A stretch of 64,000 nucleotides of DNA from Parapedobacter sp042666505 (GTDB lineage: Bacteria; Bacteroidota; Bacteroidia; Sphingobacteriales; Sphingobacteriaceae): contig NZ_JBHTDN010000013.1 of assembly GCF_042666505.1 (NCBI RefSeq), forward strand, positions 17,678 to 81,677. The letters are read 5' to 3'. The translations under genes and the position numbers were made by a program. Of the stretch, positions 1 to 7,532 are shown in pieces. The notes beneath the pieces are model-generated. The model saw only the letters and a list, made by a program, of their open reading frames with translations, made no database searches and was not told where the DNA came from. The number at the start of each line of letters is the position of its first letter. Positions within the stretch are counted from its first letter, which is position 1.

Positions 1-262
1 CATGAAAAGCCCGCGAGGTCAGTGTAAGCTTTTGCGCTTGATCCACCAAGGCCTTTACAATTTTCGGATGGCAATGGCCTTGGTTTACGGCAGAATAACC
101 CGAAAGGAAATCGTAATAGCGCTTGCCCTCCACGTCCCAAAGGTATACGCCTTCACCCCGTTCCAATACCACTGGCAACGGGTGGTAGTTGTGCGCACTG
201 TAGGCTAATTCCCTTTCGATGAATTGCTGAGTCGTTGAAAGATGATCAATCGGTAGTGACAT
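1..262 (-). CDS. rocD: Ornithine aminotransferase, N-terminal part (cut by window edge)
   Basis: The minus strand starts at the ATG at 262 and stays open for 87 codons to the window edge, so only the N-terminus is visible. The peptide begins MSLPIDHLSTTQQFIERE and continues with HNYHPLPVVLERGEGVY, then YDFLSGYSAVNQGHCHPKI. These blocks are characteristic of ornithine--oxo-acid aminotransferase, a class III PLP enzyme that converts ornithine and 2-oxoglutarate to glutamate semialdehyde and glutamate in arginine/proline metabolism. The PLP lysine lies outside the window. A TAATTTTG promoter element ends only 4 nt upstream of the ATG. Another class III aminotransferase is possible but less likely given the YSAVNQGH block. 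Confidence 0.88.
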   Translation of the reverse strand, partial: MSLPIDHLSTTQQFIERELAYSAHNYHPLPVVLERGEGVYLWDVEGKRYYDFLSGYSAVNQGHCHPKIVKALVDQAQKLTLTSRAFH

Positions 263-266
263 GTGT

Positions 267-274
267 CAAAATTA
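267..274 (-). promoter_or_regulatory. -7 promoter box of rocD
   Basis: TAATTTTG on the minus strand matches the Bacteroidota TAnnTTTG consensus and is followed by ACAC and the rocD ATG. The start point would fall at or within about 2 nt of the ATG, so the mRNA is probably leaderless. A TGACATGTGTCA dyad (257-268) overlaps the start codon and could be an operator. Confidence 0.55.
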
Positions 275-317
275 ACATTCTTTCGGGAAACCGGACAGCG
301 AAATCGATACAAACCGG

Positions 318-325
318 TATCTTTG
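318..325 (+). promoter_or_regulatory. -7 promoter box of the DoxX-like gene
   Basis: TATCTTTG matches TAnnTTTG and lies 22 nt upstream of the ATG at 348. This gives a short leader and probably drives the DoxX-like/hydrolase gene pair. Confidence 0.5.
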
Positions 326-347
326 TTTCGGTCCAATACAATGCTCC

Positions 348-746
348 ATGAATAAGCAACGCCTTATTGAATTGTTTCTTCGCCTTCCCATCGCGATGTC
401 GTTTCTGGGCCACGGTTTGGTCCGGCTTCCAAAACTCGAAGCTTTTGCTTCGGATATGGCAGACCAGTTTACCGGGACGGTATTGCCGCATAGCTTTGTT
501 TTTGCATTCGGGTACGTATTGGTCTTCGTGGAGTTCATTGCCGGTGTTTGGCTCATCAGCGGACGTTGGTTTCAGCAAGCGTTATTTACGGGACTGGCCA
601 TCATGACGATCTTGATTTTCGGCAGCGCCCTCGTTGAGAACTGGACAGCCGTATCAGCCCAGTTGATACACAGCATCTACCTGTCCGGATTGCTCCTATT
701 GGCAGTACGGAGAGATATAGCAACTAATATACGAACCGCTAATTGA
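348..746 (+). CDS. DoxX-like small integral membrane protein
   Basis: This 132-residue protein has about four hydrophobic segments (roughly residues 8-25, 48-70, 75-95, 105-122). It also has an early RLPIAMSFLGHGLVRL stretch, typical of DoxX/DoxX-like proteins, in which the first helix carries a G-H-G near its end. Its molecular role is unknown; DoxX relatives are linked to redox or sulfur-compound handling in the inner membrane. The stop is 5 nt before the ATG of the secreted hydrolase downstream, so the two are probably co-transcribed. The family call rests on topology and the N-terminal motif only. Confidence 0.6.
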   Translation: MNKQRLIELFLRLPIAMSFLGHGLVRLPKLEAFASDMADQFTGTVLPHSFVFAFGYVLVFVEFIAGVWLISGRWFQQALFTGLAIMTILIFGSALVENWTAVSAQLIHSIYLSGLLLLAVRRDIATNIRTAN

Positions 747-751
747 TCGGT

Positions 752-1774
752 ATGAATTATCTATGTCTTTTTAAAAGAATATCAGCGACGATCTTGGTTC
801 TTTCAATCGTCCAATTTTCGGATGCACAACAAAATTCGCCGATCGGGACCAATTTAGAGACCATTGATTATCCGTATCCTACACGGTACCTCACCCTGGC
901 CATTCAGGGAGAGTCACTGAAAATGGCGTATATGGAAGTCATTCCCACCACACCCAACGGGGAAACCGTACTACTCATGCACGGAAAAAACTTCAACGGA
1001 GCCTATTGGGAACAAACGGCAAATGACCTCGCAGCAAAAGGTTACCGTGTTGTCATACCCGATCAGATCGGCTTTGGCAAATCATCAAAACCGAACCGTA
1101 TCCAATATTCTTTTCAATTGCTGGCTCTCAATACCAAACAGCTGCTCGATAGCCTCCGCATCGGGAAGGCACACATACTTGGTCATTCAATGGGCGGTAT
1201 GCTCGCCACCCGCTTTGCACTCATGTTCCCAGCCTATACCCAAACGCTGATTTTAGAAAACCCGATCGGCCTGGAAGACTGGAAAACCGTGGTACCTTAC
1301 CAAACGGTTGAAAATTGGTACAAAAGTGAACTGGCTCAGACGTACGACAAGATAAAGAATTATCAGCTTACGTTTTATTATGATAACAAATGGAAACCTC
1401 AATACGATCGTTGGGTACATATGCTGGCCGGCTGGACCCACGATATTGATTACCCACGCATCGCTTGGAACTCCGCCCTATTGTACGACATGATTTTTAC
1501 CCAGCCGGTAGTATACGAGTTCGGTAACATCCAATCTCCGACGCTCTTGATCATAGGCCAGCGCGACCGAACTGCATTGGGTAAAGCCCTTGCACCTAAG
1601 GAGGTCCAGAAGACCCTCGGCAATTATCCACTACTGGGCCGGAAAGCCGCTGAAGCCATCCCCGATGCGCAACTAGTGGAGATTGACGGCATCGGCCACT
1701 TGCCCCATATCGAGGCATACGACCAATTCATCCGGCCTCTTATCGCATTCCTGAAAGCCCATTCGAGCAACTAA
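752..1774 (+). CDS. Secreted alpha/beta hydrolase
   Basis: The 340-residue protein has an N-terminal signal peptide ending near FSDA|QQ (around residue 26). The alpha/beta-hydrolase fold signatures follow: LLMHGKNFNGAYWE (oxyanion region), the nucleophile elbow LGHSMGG, the acid-bearing strand LLIIGQRDRTA, and the catalytic histidine in GIGHLPHIE. It should act in the periplasm or outside the cell on an unknown ester or epoxide-like substrate. An in-frame TTG at 743 lies 9 nt upstream, but the ATG at 752 gives a normal signal sequence and clears the preceding stop, so I chose it. It probably forms a two-gene unit with the DoxX-like gene. Confidence 0.85.
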   Translation: MNYLCLFKRISATILVLSIVQFSDAQQNSPIGTNLETIDYPYPTRYLTLAIQGESLKMAYMEVIPTTPNGETVLLMHGKNFNGAYWEQTANDLAAKGYRVVIPDQIGFGKSSKPNRIQYSFQLLALNTKQLLDSLRIGKAHILGHSMGGMLATRFALMFPAYTQTLILENPIGLEDWKTVVPYQTVENWYKSELAQTYDKIKNYQLTFYYDNKWKPQYDRWVHMLAGWTHDIDYPRIAWNSALLYDMIFTQPVVYEFGNIQSPTLLIIGQRDRTALGKALAPKEVQKTLGNYPLLGRKAAEAIPDAQLVEIDGIGHLPHIEAYDQFIRPLIAFLKAHSSN

Positions 1775-1832
1775 CTTCGTCATCCCATTGTCGTTTTTCT
1801 GCAATCGCTTGGTGAAATAAAGTTTCGGTTGT

Positions 1833-1871
1833 TACTTTTGCTGACAGTGTTAACTTTTATACACAGTGTTA
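1833..1871 (+). promoter_or_regulatory. Promoter and candidate TetR operator
   Basis: TACTTTTG at 1833-1840 fits the -7 consensus, with a TTG about 21 nt upstream. Directly downstream are two identical 9-mers, ACAGTGTTA at 1844-1852 and 1863-1871, spaced 19 bp apart and ending just before the regulator's ATG. Direct repeats across the transcription start suggest autorepression by the encoded TetR protein. This is inferred from position and repetition only. Confidence 0.45.
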
Positions 1872-1873
1872 CC

Positions 1874-2473
1874 ATGGGAATATCCGAACGTAAGCAACGG
1901 CAGTTAGAACAGGTTCGAGCTGCGATATTGGCGCAATCTTGGCAAATTGTGGAAGAGGAAGGCTGGGACGCGCTGTCCATCCGTCGGATTGCTGATGCCA
2001 TTGAGTACAGCACCCCCGTTGTGTATAAACACTTTGAAAGCAAAGAAGCCATTCGAAGCGCCTTTTCACAGGAAGGCTATGCACTGCTTGCAAGGCGGCT
2101 TCACCAAGCAAAACGGGAACACGACCGCCCTACCGATCAGTTAATGGCGCTGTCCAATGCGTATTGGGCTTTTGCTGAGGAACATCCAAAGCATTATCAG
2201 ATTATGTATGGACTGGGGATCCCTACCTGCGAAATGGTACGGGAAACGCGTGAGATCATGGAGGTCAGCAGTGTTTTCCACGACACCATCGAAGCGGCTA
2301 TACGGGAAAGCAAGCAGCCGGACGCCGATGCTCATCTGAAAGCGATGACATTTTGGTCGATCCTTCACGGGCTGATCGCAATGGGAATGATCTCCGGCCC
2401 GGGAGACCCGCACACCGCAAAGCGCATCCTGGAAGATGCGACCGCGGGGTTTATCAAGGCATTAGTAGAGTAA
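1874..2473 (+). CDS. TetR/AcrR family transcriptional regulator (WHG-type C-terminus)
   Basis: The protein is 199 residues from the ATG at 1874; a longer frame from 1829 would run through the promoter and repeats, so I rejected it. The N-terminal helix-turn-helix is clear: SIRRIADAIEYSTPVVYKHF at about residues 35-55. The C-terminal half has YWAFAEEHPKHYQIMYGL and FWSILHGLIAMG, which resemble the WHG ligand-binding domain of TetR proteins. It lies between the hydrolase and the nitroreductase on the same strand. Targets may include the neighbouring redox genes, and the direct repeats over its own start suggest autoregulation. The ligand is unknown. Confidence 0.88.
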   Translation: MGISERKQRQLEQVRAAILAQSWQIVEEEGWDALSIRRIADAIEYSTPVVYKHFESKEAIRSAFSQEGYALLARRLHQAKREHDRPTDQLMALSNAYWAFAEEHPKHYQIMYGLGIPTCEMVRETREIMEVSSVFHDTIEAAIRESKQPDADAHLKAMTFWSILHGLIAMGMISGPGDPHTAKRILEDATAGFIKALVE

Positions 2474-2499
2474 ATCATAAATCTTCGTATTAATATCAA

Positions 2500-3138
2500 A
2501 TCAATAAGCACCTGCTAGAAACACTAAAATGGCGCTATGCGACAAAAAAGATGAACGGACAAACCGTCGCGCAAGAGAAAATTGACAGCATCTTAGAAGC
2601 GGCCCGCTTGGCTCCGACTTCATCGGGACTACAACCATTTAAAATCCTGGTGATTACCAACCCGGAGTTGAAAGCTAAAATCCAGCCCATCGCCTTTGGG
2701 CAATCACAGATCGTTGACAGTTCCCACCTTTTATTGTTTGCCGCTTGGGACAAGTACACAGCAGAGCGGATCCATGCCGTATTTGCCCACACAGCTGCCG
2801 AGCGTGGCATTCCCGCCAGCTCGTTCGACGACTATGCAACCCGGCTGAAGAACATGTACTTGAGTCAACCTGCCCAAGCCAATTTTGAGCACGCTGCCCG
2901 TCAGGCATACATCGCTTTTGGGCTTGCCATCGCGGCCGCTGCGGAGCTTCAGGTCGATGCAACCCCTATGGAGGGGTTCGACAACACGGCGCTGGATGCG
3001 TTGCTTGGGTTGCCCGAACAAGGATTGAAGAGTGTCACCTTACTGCCGTTGGGTTATCGGGATCAAGAAAACGATTGGCTGGTAAACCAGAAAAAAGTTC
3101 GGATCCCGAAAGAGGAATTAGTAATGAAATTCGCTTGA
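2500..3138 (+). CDS. NAD(P)H-dependent nitroreductase (start codon not canonical)
   Basis: The first ATG (2551) would give 195 residues, but the frame is open upstream to a stop at 2491. It encodes NKHLLETLKWRYATKK, the conserved N-terminus of the nitroreductase family, in which the R-Y-x-x-K region contacts the FMN phosphate. The position where homologues have Met is ATC at 2500; CTG at 2512 is another option. Downstream features are ARLAPTSSGLQPF and GLAIAAAAELQVDATPMEGF, both typical. The enzyme would use FMN and NAD(P)H to reduce nitro compounds or quinones in the cytoplasm. The family is certain; the start is not. Confidence 0.82.
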   Translation: MNKHLLETLKWRYATKKMNGQTVAQEKIDSILEAARLAPTSSGLQPFKILVITNPELKAKIQPIAFGQSQIVDSSHLLLFAAWDKYTAERIHAVFAHTAAERGIPASSFDDYATRLKNMYLSQPAQANFEHAARQAYIAFGLAIAAAAELQVDATPMEGFDNTALDALLGLPEQGLKSVTLLPLGYRDQENDWLVNQKKVRIPKEELVMKFA

Positions 3139-3163
3139 TGGCGAACGTTTAAAACACGGAATA

Positions 3164-3874
3164 ATGAAAATAGAAGTTTGGTCTGACATTGCCTGTCCGT
3201 TTTGTTACATCGGCAAACGTAATTTCGAAGCGGCATTGGGGCAATTTGAAGATGCTCCATTCATCAAGTTGGAATGGAAAAGTTTTCAGCTTGATCCCGA
3301 ATTACCAAAGGGCGCTACCTACACGGACACGTACCAATACCTTGCCGAGCGAAAAGGAATGAGCATTGCAAAAGCGAAGGAGATGACTTCGGGCGTAGCT
3401 GCTACCGGTAAGAATGCAGGGCTGGCATTGCGCTTTGAGAGGACCGTGGTAACAAACACCTGGGATGCCCACCGGTTGATACATCTTGCCCAAGCAAATG
3501 GGGTCGGCAACGTTGTCAAGGAAGCCCTGTTCAAGGCTCATTTTACCGATGGAGCGGATATCAGCGAGTCCAGTACGCTAATTGCACTTGGCAAGGAGGC
3601 TGGTCTGGAGGAAACAGCGATGCTGGAAATGCTTAACAGCGAGAGATTTGGGTATGAGGTGGCCCAAGACATTCAAGAAGCCCGCAACATCGGAATACGT
3701 GGTGTCCCTTTTTTTGTATTTAACCGAAAATACGCCGTATCAGGAGCGCAACCCTCCGACGTATTTTTGCAAACGCTGCAAAAATCATTCGCCGAATGGC
3801 GCCAAGCGAACCCAAGTTCGTTTCTCGACGTGGCCGAGGGACCGTCATGCTCCCCCGATGGATTCTGCGATTGA
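3164..3874 (+). CDS. DsbA-family oxidoreductase, FrnE-like
   Basis: The 236-residue protein lacks a signal peptide and begins MKIEVWSDIACPFCYIGK. This places the thioredoxin-like CPFC motif at residues 11-14, as in FrnE/2-hydroxychromene-2-carboxylate isomerase-like DsbA proteins. Other family blocks are NTWDAHRLIHLA, LFKAHFTDGADIS and GIRGVPFFVFN with the cis-proline. A second cysteine pair, C229 and C235 near the C-terminus, recalls the extra C-terminal pair of deinococcal FrnE, a cytosolic disulfide-handling stress protein. It follows the nitroreductase by 25 nt and precedes superoxide dismutase, which fits a redox-stress role. Confidence 0.87.
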   Translation: MKIEVWSDIACPFCYIGKRNFEAALGQFEDAPFIKLEWKSFQLDPELPKGATYTDTYQYLAERKGMSIAKAKEMTSGVAATGKNAGLALRFERTVVTNTWDAHRLIHLAQANGVGNVVKEALFKAHFTDGADISESSTLIALGKEAGLEETAMLEMLNSERFGYEVAQDIQEARNIGIRGVPFFVFNRKYAVSGAQPSDVFLQTLQKSFAEWRQANPSSFLDVAEGPSCSPDGFCD

Positions 3875-3931
3875 AAGTTGTCGCCGGGTCAATAAATTGG
3901 GATTAATCCATGGGTTTTTAAAACAAAACAC

Positions 3932-3939
3932 TAACTTTG
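3932..3939 (+). promoter_or_regulatory. -7 promoter box of superoxide dismutase
   Basis: TAACTTTG fits TAnnTTTG and precedes the dismutase ATG by 38 nt, so the gene probably has its own promoter apart from the FrnE-like gene. Confidence 0.45.
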
Positions 3940-3977
3940 GTTGTAATTAAAGCTATGAAATCAAATCTTTAACCATT

Positions 3978-4742
3978 ATGGCAACGACCAATAGAAGGAA
4001 TTTTTTACGCACAAGCATTGGCTTTTCTGCAGCAACCGTGGCGACTACCGCTCTGGGGGTCAATCCGTTAAACACATTGGTAGGGTGCAGTTCTCCGACT
4101 TCATCAGGCAAAGAATCTGCCGAGTCAAGCGGAACTCCGTTGGAATTTACGCAGGAGCCCTTGGGTTACGAATACAATGCATTGGAACCCAACATCGATG
4201 CGCGGACCATGGAAATCCACTACACCAAGCACCATACGGGTTACATCTCCAAAGTAAACGATGCGATTAAAGCGGACAAAATAACGTACTCCACGCCGGA
4301 AGAATTGTTCGCCAACATTTCGAAGCTATCGGATACCGTACGCAATAACGGCGGCGGCGCGTGGAATCATTCCTTTTTTTGGAAATCATTGCGTGCACCC
4401 GTCGACGGCAACGCTCCGGCAGGTGCATTGATGGATGCCATCAATGGTTCTTTTGGTTCTTTTGATCAATTCAAAGAACAGTTTGCCGCGGCTGGCGCGG
4501 GCAGATTCGGCTCGGGATGGGCGTGGTTAGTGAGCGACCAAGGCACCTTAAAGATCGGCTCCACCCCTAATCAGGATAACCCATTGATGGATGACGCAGA
4601 GTTGAAAGGAAAACCGCTTTTAGGAATCGATGTCTGGGAACATGCGTACTACCTTCATTATCAAAATCGCAGACCTGAATATATTACGAATTGGTGGAAT
4701 GTGGTCAATTGGGATTTCGTGGCTGAGCAGTTAGACGCGTAA
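3978..4742 (+). CDS. Fe/Mn superoxide dismutase, predicted Tat-exported lipoprotein
   Basis: The protein has 254 residues, about 55 more than cytoplasmic Fe/Mn superoxide dismutases. The extra N-terminus has a twin-arginine motif (NRRNFLR, residues 5-11), a hydrophobic stretch, and a lipobox LVGC ending at Cys37. It therefore appears to be exported folded and lipid-anchored, followed by a Ser-rich linker. The dismutase domain keeps the metal ligands His81 (EIHYTKHH), His131 (WNHSFFW), Asp218 and His222 (DVWEHAYYLHYQNRR). It would convert superoxide to peroxide outside the cytoplasm. Fe versus Mn use cannot be decided by reading. A strong terminator follows. Confidence 0.93.
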   Translation: MATTNRRNFLRTSIGFSAATVATTALGVNPLNTLVGCSSPTSSGKESAESSGTPLEFTQEPLGYEYNALEPNIDARTMEIHYTKHHTGYISKVNDAIKADKITYSTPEELFANISKLSDTVRNNGGGAWNHSFFWKSLRAPVDGNAPAGALMDAINGSFGSFDQFKEQFAAAGAGRFGSGWAWLVSDQGTLKIGSTPNQDNPLMDDAELKGKPLLGIDVWEHAYYLHYQNRRPEYITNWWNVVNWDFVAEQLDA

Positions 4743-4771
4743 ACTTCAATTCCACTCAATCGATAAAAGAG

Positions 4772-4801
4772 AAACCCCGGCACAAACGAATGCCGGGGTT
4801 T
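4772..4801. terminator. Bidirectional hairpin terminator
   Basis: An 11-bp perfect stem (AAACCCCGGCA / TGCCGGGGTTT) with an 8-nt loop lies between the dismutase and the convergent SRPBCC gene. A- and T-rich flanks let it serve both strands. Confidence 0.8.
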
Positions 4802-4830
4802 CTTGTTAATATCTGACTTTTTGCCGGGGC

Positions 4831-5229
4831 CTAATTTAGTACTGACTTCAAACGATCGACCTGGTAATCTACCAATTTTTGCAATGGCTTGGCGGCCACC
4901 ATTTTCATCATCATGTTGAGATCCGCCTCGACGATCAATCGGGCGAGTGTCTGTCCATCTCCTTGTAAGGTGGTTTCCCAACGCAGGGTTACATCAAAGG
5001 GAGCTTTTTCTACAGGTACGAATACCACTTCTCTATTCTCGATCCGGCGATCGACTTTAAGCGCAAGTTTCACCATGTTTTGGATGGTAAAACTTGCCTG
5101 GTCCCGTGTAGATGCCCAATCTTGTATATTCTCTGGCATCAACTGCTCGTGATTCGTGCAGTCAGCTAAAAACGCAAATACCCGGTCGACGGATTCGTCA
5201 ATAATCGCTTGATTTTGAATTACGGTCAT
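4831..5229 (-). CDS. SRPBCC (START-like) domain protein
   Basis: The 132-residue protein has the start of an SRPBCC fold: an initial strand (VIQNQAIIDESVDRVFAFLADC), then alternating strands (ENREVVFVPV, DVTLRWETTL, TLARLIVEADL), and a long C-terminal helix. Such domains bind hydrophobic ligands; no ligand or enzyme function is predictable here. It starts 23 nt after the pyrE stop on the same strand, so it is probably the distal gene of a pyrE operon. The link to orotate metabolism is positional only. Confidence 0.7.
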   Translation of the reverse strand: MTVIQNQAIIDESVDRVFAFLADCTNHEQLMPENIQDWASTRDQASFTIQNMVKLALKVDRRIENREVVFVPVEKAPFDVTLRWETTLQGDGQTLARLIVEADLNMMMKMVAAKPLQKLVDYQVDRLKSVLN

Positions 5230-5252
5230 GGGAATAAAAGAGAACTCTCAAA

Positions 5253-5897
5253 TTATTTAGGCGACCATTCGGATGGGTTGGCCCGCCATTGTTCCAACAC
5301 TTCGATGTCACTGTTCAATATGTAATTATGCTTGGCCGCAACTTCTATCAAATTATCGTAACTGCATAGGCTTAAGTGCCTGCATTTGGCTTCTGTAAAG
5401 TTTTTTTCTGCTTCAGCAAACCCATATGTAAATATGGAAACCAAACCTACGACATTACAGTCGGCTTCTCGCAGGGCCTGTACAGCTTTCAGACTACTTT
5501 TTCCGGTTGAAATCAAATCCTCGACCACTACGGCGCGCTGGCCGCTCACGATCTCACCTTCGATTTGGTTTTCCCGTCCATGGTCCTTTGAATTGCTCCG
5601 AACATAGGTAAAAGGAAGGCCTAGGTCCTGGGCAACCAATACCCCTTGCGGAATCCCCGCTGTAGCTACACCTGAAATCATCTCAACCGATCCAAACTCT
5701 TCCTGTATCAATTCAGCCAACTTTTGGCGAATGTACGTACGGATGGGTGGGTGAGACAAAGCTACACGGTTATCGCAGTAAATCGGAGACTTCCAACCCG
5801 AAGCCCATGTAAAAGGTTTTTTGGGTTGTAATTTAATTGCTTTAATTTGCAACAATGATTCGGCAACTTTTTGTGCAACCTCATTCATATTATTCAT
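5253..5897 (-). CDS. pyrE: Orotate phosphoribosyltransferase
   Basis: The 214-residue protein, a normal length, converts orotate and PRPP to orotidine 5'-phosphate in pyrimidine synthesis. Diagnostic features are FTWASGWKSPIYCDNR near residue 30, the lysine-bearing catalytic loop region YVRSNSKDHGRENQIEG (FVRKxxKxHG-like), and the PRPP-binding motif VVVEDLISTGKSS. The start at 5897 overlaps the start codon of the divergent Nudix gene; a second in-frame ATG at 5888 is possible. Its promoter must therefore lie inside the Nudix coding region. Confidence 0.95.
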   Translation of the reverse strand: MNNMNEVAQKVAESLLQIKAIKLQPKKPFTWASGWKSPIYCDNRVALSHPPIRTYIRQKLAELIQEEFGSVEMISGVATAGIPQGVLVAQDLGLPFTYVRSNSKDHGRENQIEGEIVSGQRAVVVEDLISTGKSSLKAVQALREADCNVVGLVSIFTYGFAEAEKNFTEAKCRHLSLCSYDNLIEVAAKHNYILNSDIEVLEQWRANPSEWSPK

Positions 5898-6504
5898 GGC
5901 GCAAATCTATAAAATTTATATGAACCAATCCGCTCTCGTTGTGGCAGATTTTGTACCCGAAAGCGTTAGCAATATTCAATCAATTGACCATCAATACCTT
6001 GACTTGGAAAAACTTTTCAAGCAAGCAAAAGAAAATAAAAATCCCACCACATATTTCATACTAATAAAAAAACCGACTGACTTTTTTAATTCTATTAAAA
6101 AAAGAATCAAACTAATTAAAGCGGCAGGTGGATTAGTAAAAAACGGAAAAGGTAAATTCCTGTTTATTCACAGGCTTGAAAAGTGGGATTTACCCAAAGG
6201 TAAGGTGGACGAAGGGGAATCGATGCGGAGGGCTGCCGTACGGGAAGTACAGGAAGAATGCGGCATCACCGTTGACTATCTCGGACAAAAAATAGCGACC
6301 ACCTATCACACCTATTTAATGAAAGGCGAGCTGGTTTTGAAAAAAACTAATTGGTATGAAATGGGTGTAAACAAAGTTCCGAAGTTAAAGCCCCAACACG
6401 AAGAAGATATCGTGGATGCCATCTGGCTGGGGAAAGATAAATTTGACCGAATTCGTAAGAACACCTATCCCCTGATCGTGGACATCCTAGATACGGTTAC
6501 CTAA
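5896..6504 (+). CDS. Nudix hydrolase
   Basis: The protein is 202 residues from the ATG at 5896, which shares bases with the divergent pyrE ATG; an alternative ATG is at 5920. The Nudix box is complete: GKVDEGESMRRAAVREVQE followed by ECGI, fitting G-x5-E-x7-REUxEExGU at about residues 107-129. A preceding segment of about 70 residues is not obviously part of the Nudix fold. The catalytic glutamates coordinate Mg2+ to hydrolyse a nucleoside-diphosphate-linked substrate that I cannot identify. The KWDLPKG and LKPQHEEDI segments resemble a Bacteroidota Nudix group. It converges on coaD with an 8-nt gap. Confidence 0.9.
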   Translation: MAQIYKIYMNQSALVVADFVPESVSNIQSIDHQYLDLEKLFKQAKENKNPTTYFILIKKPTDFFNSIKKRIKLIKAAGGLVKNGKGKFLFIHRLEKWDLPKGKVDEGESMRRAAVREVQEECGITVDYLGQKIATTYHTYLMKGELVLKKTNWYEMGVNKVPKLKPQHEEDIVDAIWLGKDKFDRIRKNTYPLIVDILDTVT

Positions 6505-6512
6505 AACAGTGG

Positions 6513-6989
6513 TCAGGACTTCTCCCCCACCATTGCCAACACGGCTTCCGGTACGAGTTGGCTTACGTCGCCTTTGTTTACGATGATCTCACGGACGATT
6601 GTGGACGAGATATGGGATAATCCGTTGCTGCTTACCAAAAAAACCGTTTCTATAGTGGGTGCCAATACGGAATTGTTCAATGCGATGGCCTTCTCAAATT
6701 CAAAATCTGTCGCATTCCGCATACCGCGGAGAATATAGCCGGCGCCTACTTTTTTACAAAAATCAACCGTAAGCCCCTCAAACAGGATTGCCTCTACCGA
6801 ATCGGCCTGCGACGCGAATACCTTTTTGATCATTGCCAGCCTTTCATCAGGACTGAAGAAGCCCTTCTTTGTCGTATTGGCGCCAACGGCCACATAAATT
6901 TTATCAAAAAGAGTCGTCGCTCTTTTCACGACATCGACGTGAGCTTTGGTAATGGGATCAAATGAGCCGGGGAACACTGCTATTTTCAT
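6513..6989 (-). CDS. coaD: Phosphopantetheine adenylyltransferase
   Basis: The 158-residue protein catalyses the penultimate step of coenzyme A synthesis, 4'-phosphopantetheine + ATP to dephospho-CoA. The nucleotidyltransferase motif is in FPGSFDPITKAHVDVVKRA (the His of the (H/T)xGH-like element is in KAHVD). Other family blocks are ILRGMRNATDFEFE and LSHISSTIVREI, containing the ISSTxxR signature. It follows rsmD by 6 nt on the same strand, the usual rsmD-coaD pairing. Confidence 0.95.
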   Translation of the reverse strand: MKIAVFPGSFDPITKAHVDVVKRATTLFDKIYVAVGANTTKKGFFSPDERLAMIKKVFASQADSVEAILFEGLTVDFCKKVGAGYILRGMRNATDFEFEKAIALNNSVLAPTIETVFLVSSNGLSHISSTIVREIIVNKGDVSQLVPEAVLAMVGEKS

Positions 6990-6995
6990 GGGGTT

Positions 6996-7532
6996 CTAAT
7001 GTATTTGATAAAACGAAAATGAAGAATACCCGTATTTCCGGGTTTCGACAAGATTGGGTTGAATACCCATGCTGCGCGTCGACGAATGTTCCAGTACCAT
7101 GATTGCTCCCGGCTTCAGCATCCCTTGGGTAACTATCCTCGCGGGGAGTTGGGGAAGTTGGGGCAAATCATACGGAGGGTCGATAAATATAAAATCGAAT
7201 TCATCTTTGCAGTTCGAGATAAACTTCAGCACATCCGTCTTAATGGCCTTAATCGCTGATAACTCCAAATTTTTGGCCGTGGCATTAATATATTGCACAC
7301 ACTTGAAATGGATATCTACAGCCAATACCGATGCGGCACCACGGGACGCCATTTCAAAAGCCATACCTCCCGTGCCGGAAAACAAATCAAGGGCCTTTAT
7401 TTGTTCAAAATCCATTCGATGTTGCAAGACATTGAACAGTGCCTCCTTGGCCATATCCGTCGTAGGGCGTACCGGTAAAGCGGCAGGTGGATGCAGGCGC
7501 AATCCCGCCCGGCTCCCTCCTATTATTCGCAT
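6996..7532 (-). CDS. rsmD: 16S rRNA (guanine(966)-N(2))-methyltransferase
   Basis: The 178-residue protein begins MRIIGGSRAGLRL and has the RsmD landmarks RPTTDMAKEALFNVL, the SAM-binding motif ALDLFSGTGGMAFEM, and the N6/N2-methylase-type motif FIFIDPPYDLP. It methylates G966 of 16S rRNA during 30S assembly. Its start overlaps the end of the DUF3822 gene by 10 nt and coaD follows by 6 nt, so the three form one operon. Confidence 0.95.
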   Translation of the reverse strand: MRIIGGSRAGLRLHPPAALPVRPTTDMAKEALFNVLQHRMDFEQIKALDLFSGTGGMAFEMASRGAASVLAVDIHFKCVQYINATAKNLELSAIKAIKTDVLKFISNCKDEFDFIFIDPPYDLPQLPQLPARIVTQGMLKPGAIMVLEHSSTRSMGIQPNLVETRKYGYSSFSFYQIH

